Part shown: piece by piece, positions 10,899 through 21,890 of the stretch
Position numbering within the stretch: the first letter of the stretch is position 1
Layout: every line of letters begins with the position of its first letter
Assembly (NCBI RefSeq): GCF_964204645.1
Contig: NC_134025.1
Coordinates: 558,001-622,000, forward strand
Direction: 5' to 3'
Length of the DNA: 64,000 bases
Source of the DNA: Tubulanus polymorphus
Taxonomy: Eukaryota > Nemertea > Palaeonemertea > Tubulaniformes > Tubulanidae
Notes under the pieces: generated by a model
Database searches by the model: none
What the model saw: only the letters and a program-made list of their open reading frames with translations
Told to the model about the DNA's origin: nothing
Program-made: the position numbers and the translations under genes

Positions 10899-11009
10899 CT
10901 GAATTTCAACTATAAGAAAAAGCCCAGCTTGAGATCAACTACTCGTCCAAAATCTACAAACTGGAACGGTGCACAGAAAAGACCAGAACTGAACCCAGCA
11001 TTCTTTAAA
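10899..11009 (+). CDS. Open cassette exon (unit 8)
   Basis: 37 codons in phase 0 in and out, then donor gtaagt. It reads LNFNYKKKPSLRSTTRPKST and ends LNPAFFK. Spliced to 11310 in phase 0 it would end PNYISEKLA and stop, a different C-terminus from that produced by units 4 and 7. Confidence 0.4.
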
Positions 11010-11309
11010 GTAAGTTGATATACATGAAATTACCTGTATATAGAAATTTCAGTCCTCATATGAATATCATTTCATAAGTGGCTATCATCAAAATCTATTT
11101 ACCGGTCCACATGGCTGAACTTTTATCTTCACTAGTCTTAAACAGTGATGAACTAGTCCTACTACTGCAATTAATTTTTTGGGGTTTAAATCAGCAATTG
11201 ACTTCAATGAATTTTACTTTGTGAAAAACAGGGTGCCTTGTAATTTGAAATGACACGTAAATTATGATAAATCTGTCTAAATTGTTTTGCTTTCTTCACT
11301 TTGTTTCAG

Positions 11310-11358
11310 CCAAACTACATCTCGGAAAAATTGGCCTGAAGAAGACACTCACAAGTAG
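11310..11358 (+). CDS. Possible terminal coding exon
   Basis: Acceptor cactttgtttcag. After one base the frame reads QTTSRKNWPEEDTHK and stops at TAG (11356-11358). The one-base entry fits cassettes ending in phase 2. A poly(A) signal lies about 450 bp downstream, consistent with a last exon. Confidence 0.4.
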
Positions 11359-11519
11359 ATGAATACTGATCGACCCATTTGCTGATGAAAACTGCAGAAG
11401 CCCAGATGAAAAGTTGAGGAACCAGCAACGGATTAATCACCCAATGATGGATTCTTCTACAATCGGTGGTTGATTTCTATAAAACATTAAATATCAGGAG
11501 CAGCAGAGACAATAGTGAA

Positions 11520-11720
11520 TCTTATAAACACTGATTCAAGCGACAAAGCTAATGGATTATCTCATAAACACCGATTCACGTTAAACACTGTTTTAAAAGC
11601 AGCAAAGACAATAGTGTATCTTATTAGGAGCAGCATAGATAATAGTGCATGTTATAAACACTGAGATCCAGGAGCGGCGAAGACAATAGTGGATTTCTGT
11701 AGTAAAGTATTGATTTTTTT
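11520..11720. repeat. Diverged tandem repeats in presumed 3' UTR
   Basis: Imperfect ~55-60-bp units containing 'gcagcaaagacaatagtg', 'atcttataaacactgattca' and 'aggagc(a/g)gc'. About four copies. Confidence 0.6.
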
Positions 11721-11807
11721 GCTTATCACCTTTTTCAAACCAGTCTGATGGAAAATATAGTGTTTTCGAGGAAACTATTTGATAATGTTTATGCAATGTG
11801 AGAGTCT

Positions 11808-11813
11808 AATAAA
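11808..11813 (+). promoter_or_regulatory. Candidate poly(A) signal AATAAA
   Basis: AATAAA in 'gtctaataaaagc', downstream of the possible terminal exon. It would close a plus-strand transcript of about 7 kb. Confidence 0.4.
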
Positions 11814-12211
11814 AGCTAAGCTCCATTAATGCACGATTTTGGTCTTCGATCCTTGGTCGATAGATAAGACAAGTTAGGTTTGTCACTAGGGGTAAATGGT
11901 CGTGTTGAGTGCCTAGTTTGGACTCGTAGGTCTGTTGAGTTTAACTCCTAAACTGAGATATAGTTTCAACATGAATTGTGAGTTTAATCTTCCAACTTAC
12001 CATAGTTAAACATAGTCAACTGTGGCTATTTGTCCGTGTAGATATCACATAGTTAGGAAACATAGAACATAACGTTAGACCAGTGTTGATGTACAAATAT
12101 TAACTATTTGCTGAATTGTAGATGTACAAATTTGATGGCATTGATATTTCCGAAGGTAACAAATTTGAAAAATTTGAAACGAATCGTAGATGAATTCAAT
12201 ATTTCTAAGAT

Positions 12212-13225
12212 CAAAAACTATTTATACGGTATGTAATACAGGTCCATAATATAAATGTCGTTAAACTGAAAATTTAAATATAGCTGATATATGTATGAGC
12301 ACATCTGAATCAGTCTCATCGACTGATCAGTATTTACATCTCCAACTGCCGTGCTTACGGCGACTGGTCATGGTCTTCAATATTGCCAAAATTTACCAAA
12401 ACCTGATTCAAATAATATCTAAAGCCATACTGTGTGCCAAGTTACGCATAATAGATATTGTTTAACTAACAATTAGAATCTAAGATGAATAACTCATTAA
12501 TGTATTACTATAAGATATATACGATTAAGGTAAATTCAATATGTTATGTAAAACAATTTTTATTAGGGTCCATGGACATTTAAAATGTAGCTGATACATG
12601 TGTATCTGAGCACATTTATTTATCTGTATCTAGTGAACCTATTGTGTCTTCATACAGCTGTATTAGTTTTGATACATATTGCCAAAATCATTTCGCGCAG
12701 ATTTACTTCCGATCGAAGGGAGATAAAACAAATCTGTACGTGCACAAATACATTCCTGAATTTGGAAGGGGGAATATTTCAATTTCACTGTGTATGTCAG
12801 ATTGAGAGCCTTATTCTGACAGGATATCCTTAACTTAGGTCTTATTCCTCTTGCTAATAGCTCTCTTTTACTAACCCCTCTCCTTCAAACTATTTTCTAG
12901 CATCATGTCTTGCACCGCACCAGGGAGGTCCGGTCATAACAAGGTCTTTCGATCCTTATACACAGTGTACTGTAAAAGGGAAATAAAGATTATATAGCAA
13001 TTCGGCTATAAGGGAATTTCTAATTTACCACTAAAAATGTGCTTTTATCTTAATTTCTGATGAATTCAAATAGTGATGAATTCACCACATCTGAAATTCT
13101 ACTCATGTAGATTTTCAGGCTCCATATAGATATTTTTCAACTGACAATTAAAATATAGCTAGTATGATTACTAATTAATGGTTCGCTTAGATACCTAGAA
13201 TTTAATTAAAATCAATTCAATATAA
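12212..13225 (+). repeat. Direct duplication of ~1 kb, copy B
   Basis: Partner of 6952-7920, with small indels (a longer stretch near 'ctgatacatgtgtatctgagc', and 'ccatatagatatttt' near the end). It lies downstream of the cassette array. Confidence 0.85.
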
Positions 13226-14984
13226 TGAATATAAGTGAAACTTAATTCAAAATAGTGCAGTGGATGAGACTACTGTATCCCGCAATCTCATCTGCGTCTA
13301 ACTGGGCCACATGTGTGTGTGGGATCTGTTGAATCAGTTAGGTTTTGGGGAATTCTGGATTCGTCAAACCGGTATCAAAAGCTCTGATGCAAAATTAGCA
13401 GTTTGAATAATGCTTTTATGTTGAACTGTTTTTTTTTTTCAAATACAGTTCACCCATTGGTTAACGAAGAACTGATAACTCCTTGAATACAAAGCAAAGT
13501 TTGCAAAATTTCAGTTTTCTTGTAAAAATAATGTAATGAAATGAAATTAGAGATTGATTATTTGAATTAATTTGTGGTTTTATGTCAAGCTTTAATGTTT
13601 ATATGCTGCAGTTTTTTGTATAAACAGAATATCTTAAATCTCTTACATTGTCATTTGAATAGTTGATATGATTGAATGCTTCATATTTCATGAAATAATC
13701 AGGTGTCACTTATGCCCGGTGACATCTTGAAATGTCAAATTAATAGTCTTAGCCTTTCAGACTAGTCCTAATTGTCGGTGTTTTATGGATCAAAGTTTAC
13801 AATTCTTTGTGTAATTTTGTTATTTTCCTATTGATTCAAATTGTATGAATCAGTTGCAGTTGAAATTTGAATAAAAACCTTGAAATACTTTGCATGGTAT
13901 GTGATATTAAAAGCTAGTAATTTTATTATTGAATAATCTAAGTCATTATTATAAGGCTAAAAATGATACCTTGTTTTTCCTGATCGGCCGGGTCATTTCA
14001 TAAATCAATGAAATTTGTAATCAGTTAATTTCTATCTGCTGGGTCTGTTATGGTTAGCTTGATCATGATCTTAAAGTAATACCCTGGTAGATAGGCTGCT
14101 GGCCGGGTCAAATTTTAAAGAGTAAAAATGTAAATCAGATTGATTCATTAAATCTTACGCTTTCCAGAGTATTTGGCCAGGTTTATCTCTGGTTTTAGTG
14201 CGGGAAGCCATGGACTCGAAAGTTCATGGTTGTGGGCCATAGACATTTCTGATTTAGAGTCTATGGTTGGACCATGGATGTATAAACTCCAGTTTATAGT
14301 TTATACGTCCATGGTTGGACTGTTTTTGAAATACAGTCCATGTGTTTGAGGAGCTTACGTTATTATTCCTCGAGCACAAACCTGGCATTTTCTATAATTG
14401 TTACACTGTATGAGAATAAATATGATTGAAATTCTTTATCTGTTTAGCTACTCTGTCTGAACTTTGTTAGTTCACCAGTCAGTGGTTTTTTGTTATCTTG
14501 CAATCCACTTCTTTTTTCAACCCAATATTCCCACCAACATTGTGCGGAGACGAGGATGTCCGGAAAACATGATAATCGAATATTGGCAATACAGCTTACC
14601 ACTTCAACCCGGACACACTAACACTAGTTGATCGGTTATGAGCGAGTGTTGAGCTGCCGAAGAGTAATTACGAAATTAGCAATCTTTATGATTGTCACTA
14701 TAGCCATCAGGGGCGGATCCAGACCGTATTGCCCAATACATTGTACGGTATAATATTTAAGTAATTCGGCAATATTTTGTGACGGCATATATATTTCACC
14801 TCCCGCTAATTTGATATTTCCACTGATGATCGGTTTAATTTTTATATACAGAAGCAGAGTCCTGAATAGTAAACTTTGCCTTTAAAAGTGGCACCCAGTT
14901 TCCTTCTTTTAGTGTTAACATTACATGAGATATGTGTTTCTCTTGTAAAAATCATTGTTTTTATTTTCTTCATGCTTTCGGTAA
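13226..14984. other. Non-coding stretch
   Basis: AT-rich. AATAAA motifs near 13870 and 14415 are followed by no clear GT-rich element. A short inverted play on 'tccatggtt/accatgga' occurs at 14220-14330. No gene or convincing repeat seen. Confidence 0.5.
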
Positions 14985-15248
14985 ATGTAGCCGATGACCT
15001 CCTGATCGTCTCTAAGGTTCGAACCCAGTAATTACTGATACTGATTCAGAGTGGCCCTGATGCTGAATGGAGGATGTACCGGGATGTCCCGGGTTCGAAC
15101 CAAGTTATATTACTGATGCTGATTCAGAGTGGTCCTGATGCTGAATAGAGGATGTACAGGGTTGTCCCAAGTTCGAACCCAGTTATATTACTGATGCTGA
15201 TTCAGAGTGGTCCTGATGCTGAATAAAGGATGTACAGGGGTGTCCTGG

Positions 15249-15424
15249 CCGTACGGTGCTGCCGCTATGCTCATCGTTAGCGGGATTTTCATACACTAAC
15301 GTTAGTCAACTCTGGCAATCGACGTGCTGTCCAGTTATACTCCGTGACCTTAGCTTGCCAGAGTTGACTAACGTTAGTGTATAAAAATACCGCTAACGAT
15401 GAGCATAGAGGCAGCACCGTACGG
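15249..15424 (+). repeat. 176-bp palindromic module, copy 1
   Basis: Starts and ends with CCGTACGG. Long inverted ends run ccgtacggtgctgcc, ctatgctcatcgttagcgg, atacactaacgttag, caactctggcaa; the asymmetric centre contains 'cgtgctgtccagttatactc'. Confidence 0.85.
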
Positions 15425-15734
15425 TAAAATGTTGATATCTTAACAAAAGTAATTACTGATAACTGATTCAGAGCGGCCGTACTGATGCTGAATTGAGGGT
15501 GTACAGGGATGTCCCGGGTTAGAACCCAGTAATTACTGATACTGATTCAGAGTGGTCCTGAATACTGAATTGAGGATGTACAGGGGTGTCCTGGGTAGAA
15601 CCCAGTAATTACTGATACTGATTCAGAGTGGTCCTGATGCTGAATAGAGGATGTACAGGGGTGTCCCGGGTACAAACCCATGAGTGGTCCAAGTTGTCCT
15701 GATGCTGAATAAAGGATGTACAGGGGTGTCCTGA

Positions 15735-15910
15735 CCGTACGGTGCTGCCGCTATGCTCATCGTTAGCGGGATTTTCATACACTAACTAAAGTCAACCCTG
15801 GCAATCGACGTGCTGTCCAGTTATACTCCGTGACCTTAGCTTGCCAGAGTTGACTAACGTTAGTGTATAAAAATCCCGCTAACGATGAGCATAGAGGCAG
15901 CACCGTACGG
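15735..15910 (+). repeat. 176-bp palindromic module, copy 2
   Basis: Same length as copy 1, with 'taactaaagtcaaccctgg' in place of the perfect left stem. Confidence 0.85.
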
Positions 15911-16220
15911 TAAAATGTTGAAATCTTAACAAAAGTAATTACTGATAACTGATTCAGAGCGGCCGTACTGATGCTGAATAGACGATGTATGGGGATGTCC
16001 CGGGTTCGAACCCAGTAATTACTGATACTGATTCAGAGTGGTCCTGAATACTGAATTGAGGATGTACAGGGATGCCCTGGGTAGAACCCAGCAATTACTG
16101 ATACTGATTCAGAGTGGTCCTGATGCTGAATAGAGGATGTACAGGGGTGTCCCGGGTACAAACCCATGAGTGGTCCAAGTTGTCCTGATGCTGAATAAAG
16201 GATGATCAGGGGTGTCCTGG

Positions 16221-16386
16221 CCGTACGGTGCTGCCGCTATGTTCATCGTTAGCGGGATTTTCATACACTAACTCTGGCAATCGATGTGCTGTCCAGTTAT
16301 ACTCCGTGACCTTAGCTTGCCAGAGTTGACTAACGTTAGTGTATAAAAATCCCGCTAACGATGAGCATAGAGGCAGCACCGTACGG
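16221..16386 (+). repeat. Palindromic module, copy 3 (166 bp)
   Basis: As copy 1 but lacks about 10 bp in the left stem ('cactaactctggcaatcg'). Confidence 0.85.
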
Positions 16387-17012
16387 TAAAATGTTGATAT
16401 CTTAACAAAAGTAATTACTGATAACTGATTCAGAGCGGCCGTACTGATGCTGAATAGAGGATGTATGGGGATGTCCCGGGTTCGAACCCAGTAATTACTG
16501 ATACTGATTCAGAGTGGCCCTGATGCTGAATGGAGGATGTACAGGGGTGTCCCGGGTTCAAACCCAGAAATTACTGATACTGATTCAGAGTGGTACTGAT
16601 GCTGAATAGAGGATGTACAGGGGTATCCCGGGTTCAAACCCAGAAATTACTGATACTGATTCAGAGTGGTACTGATGCTGAATAGAGGATTTACGGGGTA
16701 TCCTGGGTTCAAACCCATCAATTGCTGTGATTCAGAGTGGTACTGATGGATAAAGGATGAACAGGGATGTCCTGGGTTAGAACCCAGTAATTACTGATAC
16801 TGATTCAGAGTGGTCCTGATGCTGTTTAGAGGATGTACAGGGATGTCCTGGGTTAGAACCCAGTAATTACTGATACTGATTCTGAGTGGTCCTGATACTG
16901 TATAGAAGATGTACAGAGGTGTCCGACGAGAACATCTTACGTGATCGCCATCTATTGGAATTTGGCTGAACTGACTAAATAGCTCTTACTGGTCTCACTG
17001 ACTCTTCTTTAA

Positions 17013-17107
17013 TCTGTTAAAATCACACTCGCCATCTGGTGGATATAACCATCATTAGACTGTAGTAGCGTAGAAGTCCATCAGATGGCGAGTGTGATTT
17101 TAACAGA
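17013..17107. repeat. Apex hairpin of the foldback element
   Basis: Perfect 25-bp arms (17013-17037 and 17083-17107; tctgttaaaatcacactcgc...) around a 45-bp loop. They continue the flanking arms. Confidence 0.85.
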
Positions 17108-18168
17108 TAAGCAAAAAAATTTCTCTATGATAAAGCTATGAAAGCTATGTATTCTATTATTCAAAAGGGCAGACGTTTGAAACTTCCAGTAGATGTAATG
17201 TTTAAACTATTTGACATGTGCGTCGCTCCTATCGCGTTGTACGGTTGCGAAATCTGGGGATATGAAAACCTTGACTTATTAGAAAACCTCCACTGTTTAT
17301 TTTGTAAAATTATCATGAAAGTTACAAAATATTCCCATAACCTTCAAGTATTAGCGGAGTTAGGACGTTATCCTATGTATATAAGCGTAAAGCGTAGAAT
17401 GATTAATTTTTGGGTCAAAACGATAGAGTGCAAACAAAGTAAACTTAGTTCAATTCTCTATAAGATATCTTATAATTTATATCTGAATGATAGGTTTAAG
17501 AGCCCCTGGCTGTTATTTATTAAGAAGACTTTTGATGACTGTGGCCTTTCGTATATATGGACACAACAATCTATGGTAAACTCTAGGACTTCTCCAAAAC
17601 AATTACACCGTTTACTCCGTGATCAGCATGTGCAAGAGACAGAATTTAGGCTAAATAATAACCCGTTATACATTAATTTTAGACAATATAAGAAGGATAT
17701 CAAATTTGAAAACTATATAAATCGGCTTGATGATGACTTAGTGACCAGCTTATTCCAGTTCAGGATTGGGTCTTATCTCCTACCTGTAAATAAATTGTCA
17801 AATCTCCATCTACCGAGAACCGATAGATTATGCCCCACCTGTAACGTTTTAGGCGACGAACTACATTTCATTTTTGACTGTAAATTACTTACCGTATTCC
17901 GTGAAAGCTACCTAAATTCAAATACCTTTCGGAATCTTGATGTTTTAAAAAATCCAACTTTTAAACTTGCTAAATTTATCAAATTAGGTCTGGATGTATA
18001 TAGATCCCTCCGGTAGTGTGTGTAAATAGTATGTTGTATATAACGTTTGTTATGTTTCAAAGTGCTTTTATCTACTGTTTTTGTAAATAATTGTAAATAC
18101 TGTTTCTTTTCCTCCATATACCATGGAAATGGTTGGAGTGTAATAAATATTCGTATTCGTATTCGATA
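17108..18168 (+). mobile_element. 5'-truncated LINE inserted at the foldback apex
   Basis: Contains the C-terminal reverse-transcriptase reading frame below, then ~150 bp of 3' UTR ending taataaatattcgtattcgt, a short tandem tail typical of some non-LTR elements. The left boundary abuts the hairpin (cagataagc); the right boundary abuts the inverted arm (aaaagaagag). It therefore seems to have inserted into a once-continuous palindrome. Confidence 0.7.
17138..18016 (+). pseudogene. LINE reverse transcriptase, C-terminal part only
   Basis: 292 intact codons, with the frame open slightly upstream to about 17111. It starts after the catalytic palm, so no YxDD motif is present. The thumb region reads APIALYGCEIWGYE and ELGRYPMYI, followed by a C-terminal zinc-knuckle-like motif (CPTC...GDELHFIFDC). 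Family knowledge places this C-terminal of the polymerase in endonuclease/RT-encoding non-LTR elements. The polymerase core is missing, so the copy cannot move by itself. The intact frame suggests a fairly recent insertion. Confidence 0.8.
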
Positions 18169-18572
18169 AAAGAAGAGTTAGTGAGACAAGTAAGAGCTAT
18201 TTAATCAGTTCAGCCAAATTCCAATAGATGGCGATCACGTTAGATGTTCTCGTCGGATACCCCTGTACATCCTCTATTCAGGATCAGTACCACTCTGAAT
18301 CAGTATCAGTAATTTCTGGGTTTGAACCCGGGACACCCCTGTACATCCTCTATTCAGCATCAGGACCACTCTGAATCAGTATCAGTAATTACTTGATTCG
18401 AACCCGGGACACCCCGGTACATCCTCCATTCAGCATCAGGGCCACTCTGAATCAGTATCAGTAATTACTGGGTTCGAACCCGGGACATCCCCATACATCC
18501 TCTATTCAGCATCAGTACGGCCGCTCTGAATCAGTTATCAGTAATTACTTTTGTTAAGATTTCAACATTTTA

Positions 18573-18748
18573 CCGTACGGTGCTGCCTCTATGCTCATCG
18601 TTAGCGGGATTTTTATACACTAACGTTAGTCAACTCTGGCAAGCTAAGGTCACGGAGTATAACTGGACAGCACGTTGATTGCCAGGGTTGACTTTAGTTA
18701 GTGTATGAAAATCCCGCTAACGATGAGCATAGCGGCAGCACCGTACGG
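18573..18748 (-). repeat. 176-bp palindromic module, copy 4
   Basis: In the right arm, inverted relative to copies 1-3. Bounded by CCGTACGG at both ends. Confidence 0.85.
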
Positions 18749-19209
18749 TCAGGACACCCCTGTACATCCTTTATTCAGCATCAGGACAACTTGGACCACT
18801 CATGGGTTTGTACCCGGGACACCCCTGTACATCCTCTATTCAGCATCAGGACCACTCTGAATCAGTATCAGTAATTGCTGGGTTCTACCCAGGGCATCCC
18901 TGTACATCCTCGATTCAGTATTCAGGACCACTCTGAATCAGTATCAGTAATTACTGGGTTCTAACCCGGGACATCCCCGTACATCGTCTATTCAGCATCA
19001 GGACCTCTCTGAATCAGTGTCAGTAATTACTGGATTCTACCCATGACATCCCTGTACATCCTCAATTCAGCATCAGGACCTCTCTGAATCAGTATCAGTA
19101 ATTACTGGGTTCTAACACGGGACATCCCCGTACATCCTCTATTCAGCATCAGTACGGCCGCTCTGAATCAGTTATCAGTAATTACTTTTGTTAAGATATC
19201 AACATTTTA

Positions 19210-19385
19210 CCGTACGGTGCTGCCTCTATGCTCATCGTTAGCGGTATTTTTATACACTAACGTTAGTCAACTCTGGCAAGCTAAGGTCACACAGTATAAC
19301 TGGACAGCACGTCGATTGCCAGGGTTGACTTTAGTTAGTGTATGAAAATACCGCTAACGATGAGCATAGCGGCAGCACCGTACGG
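19210..19385 (-). repeat. 176-bp palindromic module, copy 5
   Basis: In the right arm, with paired T/A changes in both stems (agcggtatttt and aaaataccgct) that keep the pairing. Confidence 0.85.
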
Positions 19386-19604
19386 TCAGGACACCCCTGT
19401 ACATCCTTTATTCAGCATCAGGACAACTTGAACCACTCATGGGTTTGTACCCGGGACACCCCTGTACATCCTCTATTCAGCATCAGGCCCACTCTCAAAC
19501 ATTGTCAGTAATTACTAGATTCGAAACCAGGACACCTGTGTTTAGGGTCAAACTCACATCTATAGGTCATTAATCAAACAATGAAAACATGTGAATATGT
19601 GATT

Positions 19605-21890
19605 ATACAACACAGACAGGTTTATTTTTAATAAAGGTTCTTGTTTATCTATACAGCAGCCATTTACAACGAGGACATATCTCTATCAATCCTGATCACT
19701 TGAAAAAATCAAAATGGTAAAACATTTACTCAGATTTCAAAGTAATTAATACTTATCCATATTTAAGTAAAATAACACAAGATCTGGTTTCAGTTTGATT
19801 GAATACATGAAAAGTGTAAAAATACTATAAAAATAAAGGCTCCCAGACTCTGTCTAAGTAATGTCTTCAACCATGAATACATTGAGAATGGGTGAGGGAC
19901 AAATACAGTATCATTGTATGGATGAGGGGGAGTTGGGGACAGTAAACAAGGCTTTCAAACTAAATACATTGTGCTTGAACTAAATAACAATTCAGTGAAT
20001 TGTTACATAATAGAAAAACTTGCATAAATATCTGAAACCAGTTCCACAGTAAGTAACTTTACAGTGAAATGAGTTCATCAGTGAAAATCTTTACTTACAA
20101 GTGTGGAACTGATTCCTGATGACTACATCACCACAGAACACAAATACATTTTCTTGATATCGAATCTTTGCAAACATTTATCTGACCTTTTTGACCTCTG
20201 TGTATATAGATATTTATGTTTATATGGCACTTAGACTTTGAAATAAAAAACTTTTTTTATCTGGATTTACACAAATAACTTCTTGTTTTGTCATCATTTT
20301 ATATTAAACATGTACTTTTTTACATTTTAGATATCTATATATTTATGTAGAGACTAGTTGTGTAGCTATTTACAGTAAGCATGAATACCAAATATTGGTT
20401 ATTATCGATGATAAGCAGTAGAAGTAAAAATCAATAGAGTAGAGACTGATGCTGCCCTTCTTCATATTAGCATCAAATTATATATCTCAATATAGGTTTA
20501 GATAGATTACGACATTAGGGTTAAACTGTAGGGGAAGCAAGGATACGGACAATAATCCTCAATTTCATTTTTGGATCAAATCAAAATCTATCCTTAATTT
20601 CTCAAATTCTACAAATGATGAGTAAAAATTGCACTATATACGAACCCTATAGATTAATCCGAGTTTATCAACAGATAATTTGCCTAATTGACAAAAAATC
20701 TACATGAAAGTTGATGGAAAATGAATTAAACTTCGATTGAATTGTCCCATTGATACACACGCACAGTTTTAACCATTTTACAAAGGAAGAAGTGGCCAAT
20801 CTGTAGGTTGTATACTGTTATGACCTCTTAAGTCTCCATAAGAAATCTACGATTTTGCTCCACATAAATCCGAACAAGCCATCTCAACAGAATTGAGGTT
20901 TAGGATGCTCCAGCAGTCATGTGACCAGTAGATGAGTACAATAGGAGACCATCATCTGATAGGAGACTATACCACATGGATGACCCCAGCCCCACTACCC
21001 ATCGAAGGGTATATACTTAATGAATGACCCCTTACAGAGAATTTTGGCAAATACAATACGATATACAAATTTATCAGACTTGAGGAAAAAACAAATTAAT
21101 AAATTGATGAACCTATAATAAACAGTTATTTGAATCTATGTATATGCGACATCAGAAAAAAATGCATAAAAATCCTGGAAGACAAAATACTATAAAAAAT
21201 TATTCTATATAAGATAAAATAATCGCAATGAAAATGAAGGAAGAATTCACCATCAAATAAAATATTGGCTGGAAGAATGTTCTGAATAGTCTGTCAAAAA
21301 CACCTTATACACACACACACATACACATATATATATGTGTATTGTAATTCTAACAACTTGTGATCCTTAAACATTTTATACAATTTACACATAAGAATCT
21401 TTGGAGATTTCGCACACATTTGAAATACCTAAAACCTTTTGTTAAAATTCCCCAGACCAGGTTGAAACCCTAGATTATCAATGTTAGAATGAAAAGCCAT
21501 GGAAAATAATTGTCAAATATAAAATAAATTGTAGGAAGATGGATTAAAACTTTCAGTGTCATAAAACTTCTTCCCAGACACCACTATGAGTTATCTCGTA
21601 GTTCGAAATAGAGCCAGTACAGCCGTTGCAAATACGTAACCATGGATAAGAGGTATTAACTATGAGATAACTTGTAACAATGGCAGAACTGGAACTACGA
21701 ATACACTCCTGTAGTGGAAGCAAACATGAATGGGCCCAGTCTCACAGTCAAGACTTAAGTCCAAAACCAGTTTATTCCGCTACAAACTCTAAATACTTTC
21801 CAACTGTTCAAAAAAGTGTGGGTAACAGTTTGCACATGATCAGTGAGTACGTTAGTCTATTGAAATGCTTGCTGTAACGAGATTGAAATA
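19605..21890 (-). other. SASH1: Probable 3' UTR of the SASH1-family gene
   Basis: About 2.3 kb of AT-rich DNA with no gene signal and almost no repeats, unlike its surroundings, ending just before the foldback element. A minus-strand AATAAA lies at 19621-19626. A small (AC)n/(TA)n run is at about 21308-21338. The extent is inferred. Confidence 0.5.
19621..19626 (-). promoter_or_regulatory. Candidate poly(A) signal of the SASH1-family gene
   Basis: AATAAA on the minus strand, the one nearest the end of the unique sequence downstream of the stop. Other AATAAA-like sites could also be used. Confidence 0.4.

Larger units (their letters stand above)
9279..11009 (+). repeat. Tandem array of eight exon/intron cassettes
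   Basis: Eight units of about 220-245 bp. Each has an exon-like part starting CTAAATTTCAACTAT or CTGAATTTCAACTAT after ...tcattgcag, and a ~85-90-bp intron-like part beginning gtaacttgatatacatgaaa. In phase 0 the exon part reads LNFNYxKKPSLRSTTRPKST. Three units are fully open to the donor (9971-10128, 10651-10811, 10899-11009). Others stop early: TAA shortly before the donor (9279, about 9746), a frameshift in the A-run (about 9503 and 10212), or TAA in codon 5 (about 10436). Each intron carries two acceptors 24 bases apart (cattacag, then cattgcag). This is a decayed or alternatively used exon array of an unrecognised gene. Confidence 0.6.
15000..19530. mobile_element. Large foldback-type element with tandem-subrepeat arms
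   Basis: The left arm (15.0-17.04 kb) and right arm (17.08-17.11 plus 18.17-19.53 kb) are inverted copies. Each arm is a run of ~55-65-bp subrepeats (attactgatactgattcag, agtggtcctgatgctgaat, ggatgtacaggggtgtcc, gggttcgaaccc) with embedded 176-bp palindromes, three on the left and two on the right. The inner 16924-17012 matches 18169-18256 inverted, and a 25-bp perfect hairpin (17013-17037 with 17083-17107) forms the apex. This resembles foldback transposons, with long inverted repeats made of subrepeats. No transposase is seen, so it would be non-autonomous. The outer ends and target duplication are not resolved. Confidence 0.7.
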
